From assembly GCF_008329565.1 (NCBI RefSeq), contig NZ_NPKT01000018.1:1-64000 (forward strand): a DNA stretch of 64,000 bases, given 5' to 3'. This stretch comes from Mycolicibacterium sp. P1-5 (GTDB taxonomy: Bacteria; Actinomycetota; Actinomycetes; Mycobacteriales; Mycobacteriaceae). Both the position numbers and the translations under genes were made by a program. The first letter of the stretch is position 1. Every line of letters starts with the position of its first letter. Below, one piece after another: positions 43,901 through 52,488 of this stretch. Under the pieces are notes generated by a model. The model searched no databases, was not told where the DNA came from, and saw nothing but the letters and a program-made list of their open reading frames with translations.

Positions 43901-45515
43901 CGGAGTCGGTGGCCAGGTACACGGTGAACATGCCGCGGTCGGGGATGGCGCCGCCAGACGTGACAGCCAGCCGCTGGGCGCCCGGGCGTGCCGTCAATAT
44001 GCCGTTGTCGCGGTCATAGACGAGCCGCGGCCGCAGCTCGGCGAAGTCGGTCGACGGATACTTGCCCGACAACAGGTCCAGCGTGGCCTCGAAGGCGCTG
44101 CGTGGCAGCGTCGCAAAGGGCGCACTGCGGCGGACGACGTCGAACCACTCATCGGCACCCACCGGCTCCAGTGCGCAGGCGGCCACGGTGTGCTGGGCCA
44201 GTACGTCAAGCGGGTTGGTGGGCACCCGCATGGTTTCGATCTGTCCGGTGAGCATGCGCTGGACGCTGACCGCGCAACCGATCAGGTCGGTGCGATGCTT
44301 GGGAAAGAGCACGCCGCGGGAAATCTCACCGACTTGATGGCCGGCCCGGCCGACCCGCTGCAATCCGCTGGCCACCGAGGGCGGGGCTTCGACCTGGATC
44401 ACCAGATCGACGGCGCCCATATCAATGCCGAGTTCCAAGCTCGATGTCGCCACCACGGATTTGAGCCGGCCGCTTTTGAGGTCATCCTCGACGGCGGCAC
44501 GCTGCTCCTTGGACACCGAGCCGTGGTGTGCGCGAGCCAGCAGCGGCTCCGCGCCGTAGGTCTGGCCACTGCCCATGATGTGCGCCGGCGGTCCGCCGGG
44601 CACCTGACGGTTGGGTGGCGCATCCAGTTCGACGCCCGATCGCTCGGCGTGAATCTCGTTGATACGTGCGGTAAGTCGCTCGGCCAAGCGACGAGAGTTG
44701 GCGAACACGATCGTCGAGTTGTGCGCCTCGATGAGGTCGACGATGCGCGCCTCGACGTCGGGCCAGATCGTGTTGTTCTCCAGGTTCGCCATGTCGGGCA
44801 CCGGCACCTGCACGGTCAGTTCGAACGTCTTGGCCGCCGGCGGCGCGACGATGGTCGTCGGCCTGGCGCCGGACAGGAACCGGGCGACTTCCTCGGGCGG
44901 GCGGACCGTCGCCGACAACCCGATCCGTTGGGCGGGGGTCTCCAGCAGCGCGTCGAGCCGCTCCAACGACACCGCCAGGTGCGCGCCCCGCTTGGTTCCG
45001 GAGACGGCGTGCACCTCGTCGACGATCACGGTCTCGATGCCGGTCAGCGTCTCGCGGGCCGCCGACGTCAGCATCAGGAACAAGGACTCCGGGGTGGTGA
45101 TCAAGATGTCGGGTGGCTTGGTGATGAGCTCACGGCGGCGGGCCGGCGGGGTGTCACCGGAGCGCACGCCCACGCTGATCTGCGGGGCAGGCACACCGTC
45201 GCGTTCGGCGATGCGGGTGATGCCGGTCAGCGGGGTGCGCAGGTTGCGTTCGACGTCGACGGCCAGGGCCTTGAGCGGGGAGACGTACAGGACCCGCGTC
45301 CCGCGTTTGTCCGGCTCCTGGGCCAGCTGGTCGATAGCCCACAGGAACGCCGCCAGCGTCTTACCCGAGCCGGTCGGGGCGATGACCAGCGTGTTGTCAC
45401 CGTCGGCAATGGCCGACCAGGCAAGCGCCTGCGCAGCCGTCGGCTCGGCGAAGGTGCCCGTGAACCATCGCCGGGTCAGCGGACTGAACCGGGTCATCGG
45501 ATCGGCGGGACTCAC
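40986..45515 (-). CDS. lhr: ATP-dependent helicase Lhr
   Basis: A 1,509-residue superfamily 2 DNA/RNA helicase. The N-terminal core has the Walker A motif APTGSGKTLAAF, the DEVH box VDEVHAV, the SATVRPPEEVA motif, and the second RecA domain with VATSSLELGIDMG and QRVGRAGH. A winged-helix and Lhr-core region lies at about 450-860, and the long C-terminal domain is of the kind shown to carry accessory activity in Lhr-Long proteins. It is a DNA-dependent ATPase with 3'-5' polarity. The GTG at 45515 is used; MTRFS six codons later is possible. Corresponds to Rv3296. Confidence 0.95.
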   Translation of the reverse strand: MSPADPMTRFSPLTRRWFTGTFAEPTAAQALAWSAIADGDNTLVIAPTGSGKTLAAFLWAIDQLAQEPDKRGTRVLYVSPLKALAVDVERNLRTPLTGITRIAERDGVPAPQISVGVRSGDTPPARRRELITKPPDILITTPESLFLMLTSAARETLTGIETVIVDEVHAVSGTKRGAHLAVSLERLDALLETPAQRIGLSATVRPPEEVARFLSGARPTTIVAPPAAKTFELTVQVPVPDMANLENNTIWPDVEARIVDLIEAHNSTIVFANSRRLAERLTARINEIHAERSGVELDAPPNRQVPGGPPAHIMGSGQTYGAEPLLARAHHGSVSKEQRAAVEDDLKSGRLKSVVATSSLELGIDMGAVDLVIQVEAPPSVASGLQRVGRAGHQVGEISRGVLFPKHRTDLIGCAVSVQRMLTGQIETMRVPTNPLDVLAQHTVAACALEPVGADEWFDVVRRSAPFATLPRSAFEATLDLLSGKYPSTDFAELRPRLVYDRDNGILTARPGAQRLAVTSGGAIPDRGMFTVYLATDSEKPSRVGELDEEMVYESRPGDVISLGATSWRITEITHDRVLVIPAPGQPARLPFWRGDNAGRPAELGQAIGQFTGELAGLGRNDFETRCNELGFADYATDNLWQLLDDQRNATATVPSDTTLLVERFRDELGDWRVVLHSPYGLKVHGPLALAVSRRLLERYGIDEKPTASDDGIVVRLPDTEDTPPGADLFVFAPDEIEPLVTAEVGGSALFASRFRECAARALLLPKRHPGKRSPLWHQRQRAAQLLDVARKYPDFPIVLEAVRECLQDVYDVPTLTDLMSRIAQRRVRLVEVETPMPSPFAASLMFGYVGAFMYEGDSPLAERRAAALSLDSTLLAELLGRVELRELLDPDVIAATSRQLQHLSDDRKARDAEGVADLLRLLGPLTEAEIAERCTVDDVSGWLDGLHAARRVLPLLYAGQSWWAGIEDIGRLRDAVGVAVPVGVPTSFTEAVADPLGELMGRFARTRGPFTTSEAAARFGLGIRVAADVLGRMSVDGKLVRGEFVAAPDADQWCDAEVLRILRRRSLAALRAQVEPVSTAAYARFLPAWQQVGSSATSGVDGLAGVIDQLAGVPIPASAVEPLVLGPRVRDYQPAMLDELLASGEVTWSGAGSISGSDGWIAFHHADTAPLTLATPAEIDFTDTHRAILEVLGEPGEARGAFFFRQLVSGSDETFKAALWELIWAGWVTGDTFAPVRAMLAGGRKPGTRRPAAPAHRQRRAPRLSRYSVAHAQTRSVDSTVAGRWSALPVREPDSTVRAHFSAELLLNRHGVLTKGAAAAEGIPGGFATLYKVLKGFEEAGRCQRGYFVESLGGAQFAVASTVDRLRTYLDGVDPERPDYRAVVLAAADPANPYGAALPWPTRADADASHRPGRKAGALVVLVDGELVWFLERGGRSLLNFSADSEAQRAAAGTVAELVSSGRIGGILVEKLDGVPVLEVGTHADRKATADALVDAGFSRTPRGLRLR

Positions 45516-45606
45516 GACTCCAGGGTGCCAGGGGGTACCGACAAGTGAATCGATCCGGCCGGCATGGTGGTTAATATTGCGCCAACTTCAGACAGAGGCG
45601 GCGACA

Positions 45607-46707
45607 GTGACCGATATCCGTCCATTTCGAATCGCGGTACCCGACGACGTGCTCACCGATCTGCGAGACCGGCTCAAGCGCACACGGTGGCCCGACCAGG
45701 AATGCGTCGCAGACTGGAGCCAGGGCATCCCGCTGGCCTACACCCGGGAGCTGGCGGCGTATTGGGCTGACGAGTACGACTGGCGTCAACGTGAGGCGGC
45801 GCTCAACCGCTTCGACCAGTACGTCACCGAGATCGACGGGCTGGACATTCATTTCATCCATCAGCGGTCGTCGAATCCCGACGCGCTGCCCTTGGTCATC
45901 ACGCACGGCTGGCCGGGCTCGGTAGTCGAATTCACGAAGGTGATCGAACCGCTGACCGAAGACTTCCACGTGGTATGCCCGTCGCTGCCGGGCTACGGAT
46001 TCTCGGCCAAGCCGACGTCGACCGGCTGGGGGATCGAGAAGATCGCGGATGCCTGGGACAAGCTGATGGCCACGCTGGGCTATCAGCGCTACGGCGCCCA
46101 GGGCGGTGACTGGGGCGCGGCGGTCACCACGCAGATCGGCCGCAACGGTGGCAATTGCATCGCCATCCACACCAATATGCCGGTGGCCTTCCCGAGCGGC
46201 GCGCTGGACAATCCCACGCGGGAGGAGAAGGACGCGCTCGCTGCGGGAGAGTTCTACGCCAGATGGGACTCCGGCTATTCCAAGGAACAGTCGACCCGCC
46301 CGCAGACACTCGGCTACGGGTTGGCCGACTCGCCCTCCGGACAGCTGGGCTGGATCATCGAGAAATTCTGTGCGTGGACCGACTGCGATGGGCACCCCGA
46401 GAACGCGCTCACCAGGGACGAGCTTCTCGACAACGTGATGCTGTACTGGGTCAACAACGCGGGGACGTCTTCAGCCCGCCTCTACTGGGAAAGCTTCCGG
46501 TTCTTCGGCGCCCACGGCAAGGTGGAGGTGCCCACCGGGATCGCGCGATTCCCGAAAGAGATCATGCGCCCGCCGCGCAGCTGGTGCGAGAACAGCTACA
46601 ACGTCACCCGCTGGACGGACATGCCGCGCGGCGGTCACTTCGGCGCCTTCGAGCAACCCGACCTCTTCGTCGACGATGTTCGGGCGTTCTTCGCCACCGT
46701 GCGGTGA
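45607..46707 (+). CDS. Epoxide hydrolase (EHN plus alpha/beta hydrolase)
   Basis: A 366-residue microsomal-type epoxide hydrolase. The N-terminal EHN domain (RPFRIAVPDDVLTDLRDRLKRTRWPD) is followed by the oxyanion motif HGWPGS, the nucleophile Asp in GGDWGAAV, and a C-terminal catalytic His in PRGGHFGAFEQP. It adds water to an epoxide to give a diol; the substrate is not known. The GTG at 45607 has GAGGCGG upstream, and a TAATAT -10-like element lies at 45572-45577. It is an insertion relative to the M. tuberculosis lhr-tetR order. Confidence 0.9.
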   Translation: MTDIRPFRIAVPDDVLTDLRDRLKRTRWPDQECVADWSQGIPLAYTRELAAYWADEYDWRQREAALNRFDQYVTEIDGLDIHFIHQRSSNPDALPLVITHGWPGSVVEFTKVIEPLTEDFHVVCPSLPGYGFSAKPTSTGWGIEKIADAWDKLMATLGYQRYGAQGGDWGAAVTTQIGRNGGNCIAIHTNMPVAFPSGALDNPTREEKDALAAGEFYARWDSGYSKEQSTRPQTLGYGLADSPSGQLGWIIEKFCAWTDCDGHPENALTRDELLDNVMLYWVNNAGTSSARLYWESFRFFGAHGKVEVPTGIARFPKEIMRPPRSWCENSYNVTRWTDMPRGGHFGAFEQPDLFVDDVRAFFATVR

Positions 46708-46708
46708 A

Positions 46709-47359
46709 CTAGCGGCGGCCGGCCGCCTCGGCAAGGGCCGGCGGGATGCTCGGCACCCGCACGATGGCGTCGAGCAGGGCGTGGGCACCGGAATCGGCGA
46801 GATGCTCGGCGTCGATCGACGGGTCGAGAACGCGCTGGCGGCAGAGTTCGAAGGTGAAGGCCAGCCAGGCGTAGACGATGGCCCGCAGGTCACGCTCGAC
46901 CTTGGAGTCCATGTCGCCCTGCACCACGTCGGTGATGGCCGCCATGATCCGTTGCATCTGGCGTTCGTTGTCGGTGTCGTCGATGCCGCGCAGGACCGGG
47001 TCGGTGCGCCCCATCCCGATGTAGGCCGCCCACGCGCCGTGCGGATGCTGCTCGTCGTAGCGGATATAGGCCATCACGCCCGCGCGCAGCCGCTCGAACA
47101 AGGTCTCGCCTTCGGCAGCCAGTGTGTTGGTGGCCTCGAACAGCCGCTCGGTCTCGGCGCGCACCACGGCGGCGAAGAATGCCCGCTTGTCGGGGAAGTA
47201 GTGGTACATCAATGCTCGTGAGACCCCGGCCCGCTCGGCGATCTCGTCGATGCGGACCTCGTCGTACGGACGCTGCCCGAAGACCTCGGCGCCCAGCCCG
47301 AGCAGCTCACTGCGCCGGTCCTCGGGCGACAGGCGTCGGCGGGCGGGGGAGGCTGGCAT
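46709..47359 (-). CDS. TetR family transcriptional regulator
   Basis: A 216-residue TetR regulator with an N-terminal helix-turn-helix (IDEIAERAGVSRALMYHYFPDKRAFFAAVV) and a helical ligand domain. The ATG at 47359 (MPASPARRR) is chosen over an earlier in-frame codon at 47386. It is divergent from the glycosyltransferase/SnoaL pair and convergent with the epoxide hydrolase, so either could be its target. ACAT-N8-ATGT in the 98-bp intergenic region is a weak operator candidate. It corresponds to Rv3295 by position. Confidence 0.88.
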   Translation of the reverse strand: MPASPARRRLSPEDRRSELLGLGAEVFGQRPYDEVRIDEIAERAGVSRALMYHYFPDKRAFFAAVVRAETERLFEATNTLAAEGETLFERLRAGVMAYIRYDEQHPHGAWAAYIGMGRTDPVLRGIDDTDNERQMQRIMAAITDVVQGDMDSKVERDLRAIVYAWLAFTFELCRQRVLDPSIDAEHLADSGAHALLDAIVRVPSIPPALAEAAGRR

Positions 47360-47457
47360 GCCGACATACTGGCACATGTACAACAACTGATGACGAGTCC
47401 GGGACGGTCGATGTCGACGCGGAGCAGGTCGACCCGACTTCGGGTATCTCCTGGACT

Positions 47458-48714
47458 ATGCCCACGATCTTGGCCTATGGCTCGCCCGCCTTGGGTCATC
47501 TGCTACCGATCTCCGCGCTGCTGGGCGAGCTGGCCGAACGCGGCAACGACGTACATCTGCGCACGCTCGCTGCCGGGGTGGCCACCGGCGAGCGGCGGGG
47601 AGTGCGCTCCGAGCCTGTCGACCCCCGGATCGAAGCGATTGTCAGCGAGGACTGGACGGCCCGATCCAGCTTCGGCGTGCTGGAGATGACGATCGACACC
47701 CTGTGCCGGCGCGCTGTGCTCGAAGTCGACGACCTCCAGCGCGCGATCGCCGAGGTGGACCCGGACGTGTTGGTCGTCGACGCGAACTGCTGGGGTGCGA
47801 TGTCGGTGGCCGATGCCGGCGGCCTTCCGTGGTCGGTGTTCTCGCCCTTCACACCCTTCCTGCGGTCCCGCGGTCTGCCGCCGGTCGGACCCGGCATGCG
47901 GCCGTGGCCCGGTGTGCCCGGCCGGATCCGCGACCACGGGGTGCGCTCGGTCGTGTCGCGGGTGATGGACCGGCCGATGCTGCCGCGGATCAACGCGCTA
48001 CGGGCGGCCGTCGGTGCGCCCCTGATCGACTCCGTCGACGGCTTCCTGCGCCGTGCACCCCTGATGCTCGTGGTCGGGGGAGAACCGTTCGAGTACCCGC
48101 ACCCGGATTGGGGCGATCAAGTGCACCTCATCGGCGCATGCACCGACGACACCGACGTCGAGGTGCCGGATTGGCTGGCGGCGATCGATGAGCCGGTCGT
48201 GCTGGTAACCACGTCGTCGGTCCGGCAGGCGGACGCGCAATTGGGTCGCACCGCGTTGGAGGCGTTGGCCGAGGAGCCGGTACGAGTGATCGCGACGTTC
48301 CCGGCTGGAGTGCCGCCGGACCTGGTAGTGCCGCCGAATGCGATTGTGCATCAATATCTTCCGCACGAGGCGGTGCTCGGTCGGGCGGCGTGCGCGGTGA
48401 CCCACGGCGGGATGGGCGCCACCGTCCGGGCGCTCAATCGTGGCGTCCCGGTGTGCGTGGTTCCGTTCGGTCGCGACCAGCGGGAGGTGGCGACGCGGGT
48501 CGAGGTGGCCGGCTGCGGAACCCGGTTGCCGTCGGGCCGCCTGACACGACGACGACTGCGTGCGAAGATTCGCCAGGCGATGACGATGACCGACGGCGCC
48601 CGAGAGGTGGCCGCCGGATTCGCTGCTACTGGCGGAGTGGCCCGCGGAGCTGATTTGATCGAGCAGCAGCTCGCCTGCGGCAGGAAGGTCGATCTCGACG
48701 AAGGAGTCCGATGA
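47458..48714 (+). CDS. UGT-like (GT1) glycosyltransferase
   Basis: A 418-residue GT-B glycosyltransferase of the macrolide/UDP-glucuronosyltransferase type. The N-terminal acceptor domain starts MPTILAYGSPALGHLLPI. The C-terminal donor-site motif reads VTHGGMGATVRALNRGVPVCVVPFGRDQREVATRV. It would glycosylate a small hydrophobic acceptor, and neither sugar nor acceptor is known. The ATG at 47458 is used since the domain begins there; the upstream frame overlaps tetR. It overlaps the following SnoaL-like gene by 4 nt. Confidence 0.87.
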   Translation: MPTILAYGSPALGHLLPISALLGELAERGNDVHLRTLAAGVATGERRGVRSEPVDPRIEAIVSEDWTARSSFGVLEMTIDTLCRRAVLEVDDLQRAIAEVDPDVLVVDANCWGAMSVADAGGLPWSVFSPFTPFLRSRGLPPVGPGMRPWPGVPGRIRDHGVRSVVSRVMDRPMLPRINALRAAVGAPLIDSVDGFLRRAPLMLVVGGEPFEYPHPDWGDQVHLIGACTDDTDVEVPDWLAAIDEPVVLVTTSSVRQADAQLGRTALEALAEEPVRVIATFPAGVPPDLVVPPNAIVHQYLPHEAVLGRAACAVTHGGMGATVRALNRGVPVCVVPFGRDQREVATRVEVAGCGTRLPSGRLTRRRLRAKIRQAMTMTDGAREVAAGFAATGGVARGADLIEQQLACGRKVDLDEGVR

Positions 48715-49157
48715 TCAGCGACGACATGCGTGAGCGGCGACTTGCCGTGATCAAGGAACACATGGAAACCGAGGTGACCAAGGAATTCGACCGGACGTTG
48801 GCGACGTTCAACGGCCATCCGCGCTACGAGATCATCCCCACCAAACAGGTCTTCGACGGTGACGACGAAGTGATGACGTATTACCTCACCACCCGTACCG
48901 CATTTCCCGACCAGCGCCACGAGAACGCCGTCTTTCACGTCAGCGACGATGCGGTGATCGTCGAATTCGACCTGCTCGGAACAAATCTCGGCGAGTTCTA
49001 CGGGCTGCCACCGACGGGCAAGGCCTTTCGGGTACCCGTGATCGCGGTGTTCTCCTTCGACGATGATCGCATCACCAACGAGCGGATCTACTTCGACGCC
49101 GCGACCCTGGTCAATCAGATCGGCCGCAGCGAGTTGCTCACCTTGCTCGGCGGTTAG
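48711..49157 (+). CDS. SnoaL-like (NTF2-fold) protein
   Basis: A 148-residue protein with the NTF2/SnoaL-like fold: an N-terminal helix, a central beta region (AVFHVSDDAVIVEFDLLGTNLGEFYGLPPTGKAFRVP), and FDDDRITNERIYFDAATLVNQIG, typical of SnoaL-type cyclase-like proteins. Catalysis cannot be deduced. It is translationally coupled to the glycosyltransferase (ATGA), so both probably act on one metabolite. Its stop overlaps the convergent pcd stop in TTAG. Confidence 0.8.
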   Translation: MISDDMRERRLAVIKEHMETEVTKEFDRTLATFNGHPRYEIIPTKQVFDGDDEVMTYYLTTRTAFPDQRHENAVFHVSDDAVIVEFDLLGTNLGEFYGLPPTGKAFRVPVIAVFSFDDDRITNERIYFDAATLVNQIGRSELLTLLGG

Positions 49158-50701
49158 CCGAAGTGCACGCCTTGGGCCAAGGGTAGCTCCGAAGAGTAGT
49201 TGACGGTGTTGGTGGCCCGGCGCATGTAGGCCTTCCATGCATCGGATCCCGACTCTCGACCGCCACCGGTCTGCTTCTCGCCGCCGAACGCCCCGCCGAT
49301 CTCGGCGCCCGAGGTGCCGATGTTCACGTTGGCGATACCGCAGTCCGAGCCGTCGGCGGCCAGGAATCGCTCGGCTTCCCGAACGTCGGTAGTGAAGATC
49401 GCCGACGAGAGACCCTGTGGGACAGCGTTGTTGAGCTCGATCGCCTCGTCAAGCGTGTCGTAGGTCAGCACGTAGAGGATCGGCGCGAACGTCTCGTGGT
49501 GCACGATCTCGGTCTGGGCGGGCATGCGCACCACGGCGGGCGTGACGTAGAAGGCCTCCGTGGCCTCGTCGCCCCCGACATGTACGCGTTCGCCGCCGAT
49601 GATCTCCCCGCCGTCGGCGCGGGCCTGTTCGAGGGCGCCGACCATGTCGCGGTAGGCGGTCTCGTGGATCAGCGGCCCGACGAGCGTTCCCTCGGCTGCC
49701 GGATCACCGATCGGGAGGCTGCGGTAGGCGGCGACGATCCGTTCGATGAGGGCGTTGGCCACCGAACTATGCGCGATCAGCCGTCGTAGGGTTGTGCAGC
49801 GCTGTCCCGCCGTGCCCGCCGCGGAGAAGACGATGCCCCGCACCGCCAAATCCAGGTCGGCGGAAGGGGTTACGACGGCTGCGTTGTTGCCGCCGAGTTC
49901 CAGCAGCACCCGGCCGAATCGTTCGGCGACGCGCGGGCCGACCTGCCGGCCCATCCGCACCGAGCCGGTCGCCGACACCAGAGCCACCCGGGGATCGTCG
50001 ACGAGCGCCTCGCCGACCCCGCGCCCGCCCACCACCAGCCGGCTCACCGCGATCGGAGCACCCACGTCAGCGGCGGCCCGCGCGATGAGCGCCTGACACG
50101 CGATCGCCGTCAACGGGGTGAGCTCCGACGGCTTCCACACCACCGTGTCCCCGCACACCAGCGCCACCGCGGTGTTCCACGCCCACACCGCGACCGGAAA
50201 GTTGAACGCGGTCACCACGCCGACAACGCCGAGGGGGTGCCAGTTCTCCATCAGCCGGTGCCCTGGGCGTTCGGAGGCGATGGTGCGCCCGTACAGCTGG
50301 CGGGAGAGTCCGACCGCGAAATCGCAGACGTCGATCATCTCCTGGACCTCGCCGAGTGCCTCGGAGGTGATCTTGCCCGCCTCGACGGTGACCAGGGTCG
50401 CCAGGTGGGTTTTGTGCTCGCGCAGCAGCTGACCCAGTCGCGCGACCAGCTGACCTCGGACCGGGGCGGGTGTGGTTCGCCATGACGAAAATGCCTGCGT
50501 CGCATCGGCGATCGCGGTCTTTGTCTCCTCAGGTGTCGTCTCTGAAACGGTGAACAGAATGTCGCCGGTTACTGGTGTGCTCGCCGGCAGCCCCTGCCCG
50601 CCAGGCTCGGCGAGATCAACGTGGGCGCCGATGGCGTCGAAAGCTGTGCGCACGGCGGCGCATAGATCCGCCGCGGTCGGTAGTGACGTGGTGGTGCTCA
50701 T
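49154..50701 (-). CDS. pcd: L-alpha-aminoadipate semialdehyde/piperideine-6-carboxylate dehydrogenase
   Basis: A 515-residue ALDH7-type aldehyde dehydrogenase. The catalytic Cys is in AGTAGQRCTTLRR, the Glu in LLELGGNNA, and the NAD motif region is SATGSVRMGRQV. It oxidises the semialdehyde formed from lysine by Lat to 2-aminoadipate, and corresponds to Rv3293. It lies downstream of, and overlaps by 4 nt, the DUF1338 gene that would act later in the same pathway. The lat gene is nearby on the other strand behind lrpA. Confidence 0.93.
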   Translation of the reverse strand: MSTTTSLPTAADLCAAVRTAFDAIGAHVDLAEPGGQGLPASTPVTGDILFTVSETTPEETKTAIADATQAFSSWRTTPAPVRGQLVARLGQLLREHKTHLATLVTVEAGKITSEALGEVQEMIDVCDFAVGLSRQLYGRTIASERPGHRLMENWHPLGVVGVVTAFNFPVAVWAWNTAVALVCGDTVVWKPSELTPLTAIACQALIARAAADVGAPIAVSRLVVGGRGVGEALVDDPRVALVSATGSVRMGRQVGPRVAERFGRVLLELGGNNAAVVTPSADLDLAVRGIVFSAAGTAGQRCTTLRRLIAHSSVANALIERIVAAYRSLPIGDPAAEGTLVGPLIHETAYRDMVGALEQARADGGEIIGGERVHVGGDEATEAFYVTPAVVRMPAQTEIVHHETFAPILYVLTYDTLDEAIELNNAVPQGLSSAIFTTDVREAERFLAADGSDCGIANVNIGTSGAEIGGAFGGEKQTGGGRESGSDAWKAYMRRATNTVNYSSELPLAQGVHFG

Positions 50702-51936
50702 GCAGGGGCCTCCTGGGCAGTCGCGTCGTAGAGGTCGTAGGGGTCATGAACAGGTCGGCCGATGATGCCGGCCATCCACTCGATGTCGTAACCGGAATCG
50801 TCTACGCCGGCGGCGGCTTCGGTGTCGGCGTCCAGATTGGACCGGAAGATCCCGGCGGCCGAGGCCGGCAAGAAGTCCTCGTAAACCACCGGCGCTTTGC
50901 CGTCGCCACGGTGGTAGTACGCCAAGCCCTGAGCGGCCATCTCGTCGTCGGAATCGGGAAAGTGGTCGGCCCATACCGACGCGGGGTCCGCGTGTGCCAT
51001 CGCGGCGTCGTAGCGTTCGCGGCCCTTGCGGGTCAGCGCGACGCCGCGGGCTTCGACCTCGCCGAAGCGCACGCGCAGCGTGCCCTCGGTAACGCTGCCG
51101 TCCGGTTCGCGGAAGCGGCGCGGCTCGGCGAGCGCGCGAAACGAGGTCTGGCGCAACAGCACAGCGGGGCCGCGCCAAAGTGGTGGCCCCTGAATGGCGT
51201 CGATCATCGCGATCCCGCGCTCACTCATCCGCCGGTACAGGTCGTCGATGTCGAGCACCCGCGGTGTCAGGTGATTGATGTGGGTGGTGGGCACTCCGGC
51301 GATATCTGCGGCGACGGCCGAGACGGCGGTCAATTCGGCATACCAGGTCCGGTCTACCGGCTCGCGGGACAGCGCGAACGCGGCCACCGCCCGAGCTACG
51401 AAATCTTCAGCCGCCGGGGCCGGGCAGCCCCCGGCGGCCGCAATGTGGCGGGCGTCCGCGATCAGCTGTGGATCGAACAGCGTGCGTCTGTCCAGGAATT
51501 CGTCGACCCGCCGGCGCAGGTCGGTGTCGAAGAACCTGCTGTCGCGGGTCGCAAGCATCGAGGTGAACACCCGAAACGGGTTGTGCGCCAGCTCGACAGC
51601 ATCGACCGGGCGGAACGCCGTGGACACCACCGGAACCGGTGAAGCGGCATCGCGCAGGTCGTAGAAACCCACCGGATACATGCCGAAGGATCCGAAAAGG
51701 TCTGCCACATCAGCTAATTCGTTGGGAGTCCCGACGCGGATGGCGCCGTGGCGCTCTGCGGTGACCCGCTCGATCGATCCCAGCCGCTCGGCCCTGGGAT
51801 GATGGGCGACGTGGTCGCGATTCACCACCTCGCTGACTTCGACGAGGGTCGCGTAGGCGGGGACCTCGGCGCTGTACATCGCCGACAGGGCCGCTGCGAA
51901 GCACGCTCGCAACTGCGAGATTTCGACATGACTCAC
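50698..51936 (-). CDS. DUF1338 protein, probable 2-oxoadipate dioxygenase/decarboxylase (HglS-like)
   Basis: A 412-residue DUF1338 protein. Characterised HglS converts 2-oxoadipate to D-2-hydroxyglutarate with a non-haem iron centre. Candidate metal ligands are H63 (ERHGAIRVGT, with R67), H219 or H222 (THINHLTPR) and E293 (RFGEVEARG), and their spacing resembles HglS. The start is the GTG at 51936; the open frame upstream overlaps lrpA. It overlaps pcd by 4 nt and is divergent from lrpA. Together with lat and pcd it outlines lysine to aminoadipate to oxoadipate to hydroxyglutarate. The aminoadipate transaminase is not seen here. Matches Rv3292 in position and length. Confidence 0.85.
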   Translation of the reverse strand: MSHVEISQLRACFAAALSAMYSAEVPAYATLVEVSEVVNRDHVAHHPRAERLGSIERVTAERHGAIRVGTPNELADVADLFGSFGMYPVGFYDLRDAASPVPVVSTAFRPVDAVELAHNPFRVFTSMLATRDSRFFDTDLRRRVDEFLDRRTLFDPQLIADARHIAAAGGCPAPAAEDFVARAVAAFALSREPVDRTWYAELTAVSAVAADIAGVPTTHINHLTPRVLDIDDLYRRMSERGIAMIDAIQGPPLWRGPAVLLRQTSFRALAEPRRFREPDGSVTEGTLRVRFGEVEARGVALTRKGRERYDAAMAHADPASVWADHFPDSDDEMAAQGLAYYHRGDGKAPVVYEDFLPASAAGIFRSNLDADTEAAAGVDDSGYDIEWMAGIIGRPVHDPYDLYDATAQEAPA

Positions 51937-51954
51937 CAAACACCACCGCTGAGA

Positions 51955-51960
51955 TAGTGT
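51955..51960 (+). promoter_or_regulatory. -10 element of lrpA
   Basis: TAGTGT lies 6 nt before the lrpA ATG, suggesting a leaderless transcript. It sits in the 30-bp gap between the divergent DUF1338 and lrpA starts. Confidence 0.5.
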
Positions 51961-51966
51961 GCGCCC

Positions 51967-52437
51967 ATGGCCGAGAGCGCGGACGCGACGCACGATCTCG
52001 ACGAGGTTGATCGCACGCTGGTGCGTGAGCTCGTCGGCGACGGCAGGGCGACGTTGGCCGAACTGGCAACCGCCACCGGCCTGTCGGTGTCGGCGGTGCA
52101 GTCGCGGGTGCGTCGGCTGGAGTCGCGTGGGGTGGTTACGGGGTACAGCGCCCGGGTGAGCCCCGAAGCGTTCGGGCACATGCTGTCGGCGTTCGTGGCG
52201 ATCACCCCTCTCGATCCGTCCCAACCTGATGATGCCCCCGCCCGGCTGGAACACATCGCCGAAATCGAGGCGTGCTATTCGGTGGCCGGCGAGGAGAGTT
52301 ATGTCCTGTTCGTGCGCGTCGAGTCGCCGCGAGCGCTGGAGGGTCTACTGCAACAGATCCGTACCGCAGCAAACGTGCGGACCCGAAGCACGATCATTCT
52401 AAACACATTTTACAGTGATCGGATTTATCTGCCGTAA
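51967..52437 (+). CDS. lrpA: Lrp/AsnC family regulator LrpA
   Basis: A 156-residue Lrp/AsnC regulator with a helix-turn-helix (TLAELATATGLSVSAVQSRVRRLESRGVV) and a RAM domain. It corresponds to Rv3291c, the starvation-responsive regulator known to control lat. It sits between the divergent DUF1338-pcd operon and lat, placed to regulate both. The 51-bp gap to lat is AT-rich with A-tracts (about 52459-52475), fitting Lrp-type binding. Confidence 0.93.
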   Translation: MAESADATHDLDEVDRTLVRELVGDGRATLAELATATGLSVSAVQSRVRRLESRGVVTGYSARVSPEAFGHMLSAFVAITPLDPSQPDDAPARLEHIAEIEACYSVAGEESYVLFVRVESPRALEGLLQQIRTAANVRTRSTIILNTFYSDRIYLP

Positions 52438-52476
52438 TAATTCCGCTGTGACGCTAGGAAATCGTAAAAAGTACTG

Positions 52477-52482
52477 TAAGCT
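52477..52482 (+). promoter_or_regulatory. -10 element of lat
   Basis: TAAGCT ends 6 nt before the lat ATG. It follows the AT-rich, A-tract stretch likely bound by LrpA. A leaderless lat transcript is implied. Confidence 0.5.
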
Positions 52483-52488
52483 GCCGGT

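Noticed and set aside
43461..45548. 695-codon plus-strand frame opposite lhr, and other long frames opposite lhr and mmpL
   Set aside because: Antisense to conserved helicase and transporter motifs, with biased Arg/Gly/His composition typical of shadows.
47442..47447. GGGTAT before the UGT-like glycosyltransferase as a SigF promoter
   Set aside because: No GTTT at 15-17 nt upstream (AGCA or GGAG there).
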